Part shown: positions 1 to 8,100 of the stretch, one piece after another
How the letters are laid out: each line of letters starts with the position of its first letter
Position numbering within the stretch: position 1 is the first letter of the stretch
DNA from: Sphacelaria rigidula
Lineage: Eukaryota; Phaeophyceae; Sphacelariales
DNA: 21,206 nt
Direction of reading: 5' to 3'
NCBI GenBank assembly: GCA_964200075.2
Contig: CAXNAA020000454.1
Location: forward strand, 1-21,206
Position numbers and translations under genes: made by a program
The notes under the pieces: model-generated
Told to the model about the DNA's origin: nothing
Database searches by the model: none
The model's input: the letters and a program-made list of their open reading frames with translations, nothing else

Positions 1-145
1 ACATACTCGGTACTCAATGCAGTACTATAAAATCATCGCCAAAAGTGCACCAATCGAGCAGCGGCGGTGCCTTATGTTACCAGGTTAGTTTGCAGTTCAC
101 AGCGATATGCTCAGGTCGTTCTGATTTGGAAACTTGAGGAGTTGT

Positions 146-190
146 AGTGACGACAGAGAATGCTGGGTTTACTGCCGACCCAGCTCGTAG
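146..190 (-). repeat. Dispersed short repeat, copy 1 (reverse orientation)
   Basis: On the minus strand this stretch aligns with two plus-strand copies at 7950-7998 and 21148-21190. All share a core of the type GGTCCGGCG-RRAACCCGGCGTGCTCCGT, with several substitutions here. Read on the opposite strand to each copy's orientation, all three keep the peptide pattern TE(H/N)AGF(S/T). This is the most diverged copy and runs directly into the 42-bp repeat block at 188. It could be the edge of a transposable element or a short interspersed repeat. Nothing shows what it does. Confidence 0.55.
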
Positions 191-335
191 TTGTTTGGAA
201 ACAACTTGTTGTGCACGATCTTGGATCAGTACTTGTTTGGAAGCAAGTATAATAGTTGCGCACGATTCTGAACAGTTAGTTGTTTGGAAACAACTAGTTG
301 CACACGATTCTGAACACGTATTTGTTTGGTGGCCC
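188..335. repeat. 42-bp tandem repeat, GTTTGGAAAC family, block 1
   Basis: Four units carry the anchor TTGTTTGG at 191, 233, 280 and 322, giving spacings of 42, 47 and 42. The core GTTGTTTGGAAACAAC is a near-perfect dyad. It is followed by a conserved ACTAGTTGCACACGATTCTG segment. The 47-bp spacing comes from five extra bases after the dyad in the second unit. On the minus strand the units translate as 14-residue Cys-rich repeats of the type TTNCSESCATSC. A second block lies at 821-965. Confidence 0.9.
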
Positions 336-456
336 GGGTAGTTGTCAACATCGTGAACACTTACAATTAGACCGTTGGCTGAGATCGAGCTCACGCATGA
401 ACATGTGAGCACCCCACGTACTCACACGCAAACACACGAAATACCAAGCACACCAA

Positions 457-618
457 ATGGCAGCTGTGCCACCAGCCGCCCTTACACCAGCACCAGCTGC
501 TCCTCCACCAGCACCAGCAGCAGATGGTGGCCAGCAAATGTGTTTGTGTTTCGATGTCGGAGGAGAAACGTGGTCGATCAAGTCAGTTGGACGTGATGCA
601 TACATGAAACATCAGTAA
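457..618 (+). CDS. Small Ala/Pro-rich ORF, 53 residues, function unknown
   Basis: The ATG sits in a favourable context (accaaATGg) and the frame closes at TAA 616-618. About 25 residues of alternating Ala and Pro (MAAVPPAALTPAPAAPPPAP) lead into a compact C-terminal part, CLCFDVGGETWSIKSVGR. I recognise no family. It lies between the two blocks of the 42-bp repeat. The reverse strand is also open here as a Gly/Ala-rich shadow. It may be a short gene, a first exon, or chance: the Pro/Ala bias argues for coding and the length argues for caution. Confidence 0.3.
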   Translation: MAAVPPAALTPAPAAPPPAPAADGGQQMCLCFDVGGETWSIKSVGRDAYMKHQ

Positions 619-802
619 AGCGTAATCCTTGAACGTCTCATGCTCCTGCCCCAAATGATGTATGCCTTTGCTTTGCATCACACCGCATACTTCTGTCTTT
701 TTCTTTATCCAAGAATAGGTCGACCTGATCTTTCTGGCCTACTCCCTGTCCTGCACAGATACGAGTTCACATCACTACTGTACAGCGTATTCATTTCTTC
801 AA

Positions 803-1315
803 CTATAGCCAACTACCTGGTACTTGTTTGGAAACAACTGCAGTAGTCGCACACGATTCTGAACAGTTAGTTGTTCGGCAACAACTAGTTGCACACGATT
901 CTGAGCAGTTGTTTGTTTGGGAGCAACTAGTTGCACACGATTTTGAACAGTTGGTTGTTTGAGAAACAAATATTAATACCAACCATTGTAGTTGTACAGG
1001 GTGTGCAATACTGCCACGTATGTGTAGCTTGAGGCCGCAAGTAGGCGTTGGCGCGACAGTACCGGCAATCCAAGGCCTTTTGTGCACTACCTGGCTTGAA
1101 CGGATGAGTATGCGTGACGGTGAAAATCCTTTTAGAACATTCCACACCCTGGACAAAACAATATGTGATATATATTGCCCGCTCAATATGTCGACGCGTC
1201 GGGTGGTCAATATATATTGGGCGAGCAATATGATGGCACGAGAGAGGGTCAATACATATTGTGACGTCAATATGTCAAGGCTCGCGACATGCAATATATA
1301 TCGACCGAACAACAT
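803..1315 (-). CDS. Minus-strand ORF made largely of 14-residue repeats (doubtful gene)
   Basis: A 170-codon frame runs from an ATG at 1315 to a stop at 803. Its N-terminal third reads across the start of the TA-rich array as 14-residue repeats of the form xxQYILxxxRxxxIL. Its C-terminal third reads across the GTTTGGAAAC array as 14-residue repeats (TTNCSESCATSC). Two unrelated repeat families thus sit in one frame because both have a 42-bp period. No known domain, signal peptide or splice site supports it. The openness may be a by-product of a stop-free repeat whose period is a multiple of three. Confidence 0.15.
   Translation of the reverse strand: MLFGRYILHVASLDILTSQYVLTLSRAIILLAQYILTTRRVDILSGQYISHIVLSRVWNVLKGFSPSRILIRSSQVVHKRPWIAGTVAPTPTCGLKLHIRGSIAHPVQLQWLVLIFVSQTTNCSKSCATSCSQTNNCSESCATSCCRTTNCSESCATTAVVSKQVPGSWL
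821..965. repeat. 42-bp tandem repeat, GTTTGGAAAC family, block 2
   Basis: Units are anchored at 824, 871, 913 and 955, with spacings of 47, 42 and 42. The 47 then 42 pattern matches units 233, 280 and 322 of block 1, so the two blocks look like copies of one segment about 591 bp apart. The dyad core and the GCACACGATTCTGA tail are the best conserved parts. Between 619 and 820 I see no feature. Confidence 0.9.
1139..1165 (+). repeat. Left terminal inverted repeat of the TA-rich palindrome array
   Basis: These 27 bp begin ATTCCACACCCTGGAC and end ACAATATG. They match the reverse complement of 2788-2814 at 26 of 27 positions. Array units start immediately inside. This looks like the end of a MITE-like or fold-back element. 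I see no convincing target-site duplication. Confidence 0.75.
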
Positions 1316-2105
1316 ATCACGACACGCGCCACCTCAAAATATATATATATATATATATATTGGCCGAGTAATATGTTGGTACGCGAAGGCACCAACATAT
1401 ATTTGGCGAGTAATATACTAGCTGCCACACGAGGTCAATATATATTGATGATTCAATATACTCAACACCCGAAGCGCCAATACATATTGCCGCCCCAATA
1501 TGTTGTGCATCAATGCGTCATATATATATTGGGCGGACAATACACGAGGGAACTGACGGTCACAATACATACTGATGTAGCAATATATTTTGATTTTCAA
1601 CATGTAGACTGGAAAGTGTATTGGAATTAGTATGGTGGGCAGTCCTATGTTCGCGGGCGCCATTCAAACATGTGTCACCACATGCCGAAAACGCTCAACA
1701 TATTCCTCCGCAAGCGTGTTCAATATATATTGGCTGCATAATAGCTATGCAATGAGCGTGCGCAATATATATTGGAAAAACAATACTTTTGCGTGGTTTG
1801 CGTTCAATATGTATTATGGTAACAATATGCTACGCATCGCTTCAACTCAACATATCTATTGATACTTCAATAGATACACAGCCGGCATGCACAACATATA
1901 TTGAATGTTTTATTCCCGGAGCAAACGCATGTCCAATATATATTGTCATACATTACTTCATGATCATGGCACGAGCAATATATATATATATATATATATA
2001 TTGTTGCTTCAATATCTCCGAGGACATCTCAACACAATGTATATATATATTGAAAGGGCACTACTTGCGCTAGCTCCAATAGAAGGTATTGGTATCGTAT
2101 TGGAA

Positions 2106-2125
2106 CATATTGTATTGTCCAGGGT
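2106..2125 (-). repeat. Internal copy of the terminal repeat
   Basis: These 20 bases (CATATTGTATTGTCCAGGGT) are identical to the start of the right terminal repeat and have the same orientation. Similarity fades afterwards but continues loosely (AACACAGCCCCGG here, TACACAGCCGG after the right end). This suggests that an element ended here once and that the block from 2485 to 2790 belongs to a second copy. Confidence 0.7.
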
Positions 2126-2787
2126 ATAAGCAACACAGCCCCGGTGACCACAGGGGCACCAAAAGGCGCATATCGACCCGCGTTTTATGTCATCGTGATG
2201 TTTAGCCAAGATATATTAATTACATGCTGGGAAGGGGATGGGCGGCCCCGCACCGGTGGCTAAAAGGGCATCAGGAAACATATATACCGGGTCGGCTCTT
2301 CTGTCAACATATTTTCTGACAAGTATATATATATATATACCTATGTGTCAAACGCATTCGACAACTCTCCGTAGAAATGCACGCGAACTTCTGCTGCTCC
2401 CCTTGAAGCTTTTCCCAATCTACACGGGCTCCGGCATCCATCGCGTCTCTGGATCTTTCTTGAAGCGTACACCATAGTTATAGTATCCGATATATATTGA
2501 CCCGTCAATATGTTCTCACCAATGCGACCCTAATATATATTGGCCGTGCAATATGCTGTCGCCCACGCTGCCCCAATATGTGTATATTGATGGGACAATA
2601 TGTGTTCATCCCCACAGTACCAATATATATATATATATATATATTGGGCGAGCAAGATGTATGCGGTCCCACGACATCAATATGTATTGGGCGCGCAATA
2701 CGTGTGCAGTCCGAGGGTACCAATTTATATATTACGCCGGCAATATATCGCAAAATTCGAATATGATCGACTAATATATATCGAAAA

Positions 2788-2814
2788 CATATTGTATTGT
2801 CCAGGGTGTGGAAT
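2788..2814 (-). repeat. Right terminal inverted repeat of the TA-rich palindrome array
   Basis: This is the partner of 1139-1165 in inverted orientation, with one mismatch in 27. The last array units run into it directly. Confidence 0.75.
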
Positions 2815-3974
2815 ACAATACACAGCCGGCGCGGAGGCAGTGGCAGATGCTGGCGTCTAACTCGGCCCGCTTATCGGCCGACGCTCACAGCAACGCAGAT
2901 AACATGCACGTTTCAGGCTTCGTCATATCTTTGATGTTGCTGCCCTTGGAGTTTCTACGCCGTCTCGCCCAAGACGTGGCCGTACAGCCGAGTCCAAGAC
3001 AAGAGTGTCTGCTATCAAGGGCCGCTGTTAATCTGTCCGGGCAGGGGGAAACGTCCCCTTCCACAGCACAGTAGCACAAGATCTGTATAGGACATCATGA
3101 CAGACTGACTGCGAGAGTAGCGATTGCCCTTCTCTTTTTCTATCAGATTCAACCTGCGGTTTTTATGGGCATGGCTTGCACGTGAAAATCTTGACCTTTT
3201 ATCCGCATGCACTTGATCGACGTTCTGCCGCCTTCTTTCCCGTTTCACTTGCTCTCAGAATGTGACGGGGAGTAATTTGCAATTTTGACCGACTGATCGC
3301 GGGTTTTCCAGCCCTGCCGAGGCGTGGTTCGCGTCGTACTGTCAGTACGGTACTGCCGGCTCCAAGCACACAGTGTCAACTTTGTCCTACATCTCTGTAG
3401 AACATATACAATGTGTATTAAGCGCTTCGTCCCTCCGCAGTGACGTGAATCCTATAGCCATCCCGGCGCCTCCCCCATGGGCGTCATTTGTATTGCCAGC
3501 TTTCTATGCTGGTGTGGACACCTCTCTCCCAAGGACTTGTGCCACTCCAAACCGTAGCACGTTGCACGCCGCGGAGCATGACCACTTCATATGTGAAAAT
3601 TCAGCGATCCGCGCCCATAACATGGACAAGGAATGACACTGAACGGTGAAGGGAACAGCTCCAGAGTTTTCGACAGCAAAGAAATAAGTACTTCGTAACA
3701 GTTAGATTATCGAGGCAATGTTCTTTGTACGGAAGTGGAGGAAATTTGTTCGCAATGTGACTGATTTCCCGACGGGTTTGTGCCTCGTGAGGAACATTTT
3801 CCGCGGGGCGCCTGCGATGCAGTCGCCGCCGCGGTTACAGAAGGAAATTCCATTCGATGATCCGGAACTGCGTGAACTTGCCATGCCAGGTACTACAGAA
3901 GTCAATCCCCGTTGCTGAAGGAAGTGAGGGTAGGCGCGTGTGGCATGTCACTCCGCAGGGAGCGGTACAAAAAA
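2815..3974. other. No recognisable gene
   Basis: Only short open frames under 90 codons occur here, overlapping on both strands, and none resembles a family I know. The part closest to 3975 may be further decayed retrotransposon sequence downstream of the reverse transcriptase remnant. I could not find its catalytic (Y/F)xDD motif. Confidence 0.4.
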
Positions 3975-4300
3975 TTGCGTATGTTGGCTACTATTTGAGG
4001 AGAACTTCATTGACATGTGCCAAGAGGGAGATGCCCCTGACATGACGAGACCACACTCGGTGTTACCCGCTGTACTGTTTTACATTGTGATAGCGGCGAC
4101 TTTCAAGTCCTGCGCGACCTCGTCAAACGTCCAAACAGCACACGATGATTTTTGCGAAAGTGGTACAGCATCTCATAAAGCTCTTCGACCAACTCAAGCT
4201 TGATAGGTTCAGCAGGTGGCCCATCAGGTCCCATCCCTCTGCCATTCGCCATGGCTCTCAGTGCCTCTTTTATTGCCAGGCACGCAGTAAGGGTGAACAT
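3975..4300 (-). pseudogene. Decayed non-LTR (LINE-type) reverse transcriptase fragment
   Basis: Read on the minus strand from 4300, the first frame gives FTLTACLAIKEALRAMANGR followed by GPDGPPAEPIK. This is the conserved entry to LINE reverse transcriptases (ALRxMxxGKxxGPDGIPAE). After a frameshift near 4137 the next stretch reads VWTFDEVAQDLKVAAITM, then a stop, then NTECG. A further frameshift leads to RGISLLAHVNEVLLK, matching the NYRGISLLxxxxKVLxKI block, and then stops. The motifs are in family order, so this is a genuine remnant, but stops and at least three frameshifts make it inactive. The endonuclease and the catalytic palm are not visible. Confidence 0.75.
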
Positions 4301-4982
4301 GGTTTTGGACCATCAGCAACGTTTGACCGCGAATCGCAGAAGTTTAGCCGACAGGATGACTGATGAATGTGGCTGAGTTGAAGCGTTTCAGATAACCAAT
4401 CCGCGTATGAACCCAAGATATAAATTATTATGAATGCTGCTCAAGAAGGCCGTAGTTTCATCCCATCCCTCACTTGTGCCTTCGTAGAGGTATGATTACA
4501 GGTCTCAGCGTGTGTCGCGCCGAGCTTCCGTCTCGGTTTGGTAAGGCGCCTGTCGGCCAGATAACCCGAAAACCATGCAATTATTTAACGTCACAGACAC
4601 AACATGGATGATTTCTGTGTAATTCATGGATTTCGGGACAACGTACGTGAATATGACATTTATTTCTCTCTTTTTTTTCCCTCTTCTCCCTTTCTCTTTT
4701 TCCCCTTTCCACCCCCGCAGTTCAGTTTATTTGTTTTTTCCTCCTTTGTTGATATTTCCCATCCCTTCATCGAGTTTCCCCTCGCGAGTGCTACTGCTCA
4801 TGCGTCTTGGCTACCCCTGTCTTATGATCACCGGTGGATTTGGGTCGTACTGCTGTTTGTGCCACACCACTCAATCGATTGATCCACCATTCAACCACTC
4901 AACGTGGGTGCTACGCGACAACGATACGTCCTTCCCTACTCATACCACAGTGTTATCGTAAATTTCGGACAACTTGTCACAG
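4301..4982 (+). other. Upstream region of the CS-domain gene, with a long pyrimidine tract
   Basis: This holds the likely promoter, 5' leader and initiator exon of the gene that follows, none of which I can fix. From about 4661 to 4720 the plus strand is almost pure pyrimidine, ending in CCCCCGCAG, a textbook 3' splice site. An ATG at 4604 is followed by a possible donor GTACGT at 4643, so a 78-bp intron (4643-4720) is conceivable. A donor at 4648 would instead join exon 1 at 4983 in phase. No choice is compelling. Confidence 0.4.
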
Positions 4983-5106
4983 GCGCTGATTGTAAGCCGC
5001 CTGATGGAGAAGGTACAAGTGAGCAGCAAACGGAGGAGCAGCTGTCTGCCCTGAGGGACAACTTGGCCAGAAAGGGAAAAAACAGTTACTACTACGCTCA
5101 CAACAG
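4983..5106 (+). CDS. CS-domain gene exon 1 (first recognised exon)
   Basis: The frame encodes a hydrophilic lead (GTSEQQTEEQLSA) and then LRDNLARKGKNSYYYAHN, a motif I recall at the N terminus of protist CS-domain proteins. The exon ends at CAACAG followed by GTGGGG, leaving two bases of a split codon (phase 2). A better-looking donor, GTACGT, lies at 5129 in phase 0. The 5' edge is set at an AG (4981-4982, cttgtcacag), which is uncertain. The frame is open back to a GTG at 4904 but has no ATG, so the initiator must come from upstream. Confidence 0.75.
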
Positions 5107-8100
5107 GTGGGGAAAACGTGTTCTGTCGGTACGTGTTTTCAGGCTGTTGAGCAACAAGCGCGATCGGGAGAGGAGAGCGCCCTTTTTATTGCTGTTCATG
5201 AGACACTAATCACGTCGTTCTCTTGCATGCTGTCGACTGTGAATGCTTTAGTTTTTCAAGATACCGTAGCCTGCACGGTGTAGGCGTTGCCAGGCTCCAT
5301 CATGTTGAGTTTTACCGCCTGGCGCCGCGACATAACCCTCCTGGCAAGCATACCATCCTGCGGGGCAGTACCCACACCCTTGTGGTCGCTCTCCAGGCCG
5401 ATCATTGTTGTGAAGACTTCGGGACCCCCCCCCACCCTGTCTTTCAGTTTCTGAAGGTGTCGTGAATAGTAGTACTAACGCCAAAGGATATTTGTCTAAC
5501 CCATACATAGATACACACACACACATATATCGCCGTTTGTTGTTCTCGTCTCGTCCTTGTTAACCGGATTCAATCGCCGGCCCTCGTGGCTCGGTGGCGC
5601 GGATGTATATTGCCTCGAAAAATTCAGTGCTTCAACGTAGCTTCTTTTTTGTGGCGTTGTTTCGGGTGCCGTGGTCCCTACCTACACCTCATATGAAACG
5701 GGACAAAGTTCCTCCCACCACAAAGAAAAGAGTACGAGACGGCATGTTTCTGAACAGCCCATCCGCACCTGCAGTAAAATGCAGTGCATTTCGGCTTCGG
5801 TTGCAATATTCCATTGGGTTCAGTCAGAAAGCTACCGGCGATAATTTACCCCGCCACCGTGGAGAGCGATACGTTTCGTGTAGATCGAGACGTAAGGAAC
5901 AGAGAAGCGTACATGGATGTTTTGAGACTTCACGGAAGGGCACGCAGAAACGAGATTTGGAACGTGACCATGATCCTCGGCAGTATTGTTCAACTTTGAA
6001 ACAAGCAGGAAACACGATGGACCGCACTGAAGCGTCTGCATAGCATTCCTCGAGCACTCGACAACCATCATGCCGCTGTGATAAAGGCGACCTTCGCTGG
6101 TGCAACCCCATCTACAGCTACTTTGAGTTCAGCCGGTGATGTCTGGCCAATTTCGTGTCATGAGTTTTGCATGCAAGCGATATCGCTGCTATAGTGTAGT
6201 GTCTCCACATGACTCAAACTTCATGTGCTGTCTGTGAAATTATCGAACAGTATGGTATTATACTGTCTGTAAAGGTTGTATATGGCACCCAACTTCCCTC
6301 GTACACGTTATCTTGGGCGACCTCCAACTCGTTTCTCACGCACACACTACCGCACAGATCTTGGTTGCATGCGATGGCCATCTGGTTCTCCACAGTTTCA
6401 ATTGTGAGTTGCACATGACGACAGCGCGGTGTACGCATTGCGCGCGCGCCATGGGTGATTTGTTATGTACTGCTGTGTTGTCGTGGAAATTTGTAGTGAG
6501 GACCAGGTCCTCTCCAACAGCTTTATACCGTATATCTCCTGGGGGCGGTAAGGAAGCCAACCTGTATTACCTCCACAAACAAGACCCCGCACTGTCTTGA
6601 GATCCTGTCCACCGAAAGATCTTGGGACGAGGTATATTTGAGAACGCAACGTGGGGCGACGTTGGAGCTTGAGCTCACGAAATAGTGCAGGTCAGGCATC
6701 TCACCGCGCAGGGTGATGTACACTGTACCCTACGCTGCACTTCCTCTCACATTGTCCTCCCCTCATTTATCGTTTTCATGATCGACTGGTTGCTACGGTT
6801 GCTGAAGAGTCATGGACATACCTTCTTGGGACGGTCGTCAGGCGCCGCGTCGCCTCGCTACAGGAGATCCCGTGCCTCAATCGAAGGTACACCGTTGAAA
6901 GTGTGGACAGCCTTGCTTCTCAGGCGGTCTAGACGTATTATGCAGCGAACGGAACTCTGAATCGCTGCTTTTCCAAGTTGAAGTCTCACCTGTTGGTATT
7001 TTCCGCACGAGAACCATGGAACGCTGACAGCTGTACTATACAGTGCATCGATGCTTCCACCGGCGGCACTTTCTAATTTCACGCCATGTTGGCAAGCGAC
7101 TTTTTCTCTCGTAGACTTGACTGTTTTCTGGTAGCTCTTTGTTGTTTGGTTGCTCCGACCCTTTGTGCTGTTGTTAACCATGAGAAAATATGATCACATT
7201 CCAACCTCGAATAACGTAGGCGAACGTTTGGCGGTCAGTTCTGCTTTAGTACATTGCATCCTGTCCTCTACTTCGCTGATGCTCCTGTGTCGTCTGGTGT
7301 GCCTGTGCTTCACGCGTCGGACAGATCATGACCCGTCTGAAAATTACATCCTTTCAGCGTACTGATCCGGATCATGATCCAGATCATTTGCTCCCCCCCC
7401 CTTTTTCCATGCGTGCTCCCTACAGCGCCGGACGCCGAGCACGCTAAGTGGCGCAAAGGTTGTGCTTTTGCTTTTCCGGCTCCGCGGTCACATATTTGGT
7501 GTTTTTGGACCAACTGATCCGAAAGGAGTCTTTTTTCTTCATCAATTATTTCAGAGGGATCATGATTTGCCCGACGTGTGTTGTTGAGATATTTTGGTCA
7601 TTTCTTTCATCCTCTCCCCCCCTCCACATCTCCCGTTCTCAGGATCGGCGTCGGTTGGCAACGACGCTGTACAACACGCCTAGGTTATATTGTGCGGGAT
7701 GAAAGACCTCAATTCCGCGCAAAGAGGATGATCGTACTACGTAGTGTTGAAATGATGAGACATCTATGAGGCAATGTGGAACCCGTGGCTGTCTCTGGAT
7801 GTGCTGGTACCAGAAAATGACGCAACTCATTTGAGGCTGCCATCCATATGCAAGATAATCAATACGCTTCGGGCGAATGAATCTTTGCGGAATGCAACCC
7901 ACCCTTCATGCCACTCGCCGAACACATCACCGCGCTTCGCGCTTGGGGATTGCGAGCCTGGTCCGGCGGAAAACCCGGCGTGCTCCGTTGTTGGGTTGTA
8001 GGGATACGAGGTCAATTGCCATATGACTATGGCATGTAAGGTCATGAGCACCCCCTCCTCCCTTCCCCCTTCCACTCCTTCATTCAGCGTGCAGAAAAAG

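Larger units (their letters stand above)
1139..2814. mobile_element. TA-rich array of palindromic 42-bp units bounded by inverted repeats
   Basis: About two dozen units follow the plan CAATATATATTG, N6, CAATATG, N17, which adds up to 42 bp. The units form three blocks: about 1165-1620, 1705-2105 and 2485-2790. Only the two AT-rich words are kept; the 6- and 17-bp stretches differ in every unit. The 12-mer is self-complementary, and ATATTG-N6-CAATAT can form a short stem-loop. Some units carry expanded (TA)n runs, for example near 1340, 1985 and 2630. The 27-bp inverted repeats at both ends, plus an internal copy at 2106, suggest a non-autonomous element, possibly two joined copies. No transposase is visible. 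Sequence at 2130-2480 lacks units and holds nothing recognisable. Confidence 0.8.

Noticed and set aside
1165-2790. CRISPR-like array
   Set aside because: Constant words with variable spacers look similar, but the repeats are short, AT-only and degenerate, some with TA expansions. There are no cas genes and the setting is eukaryotic.
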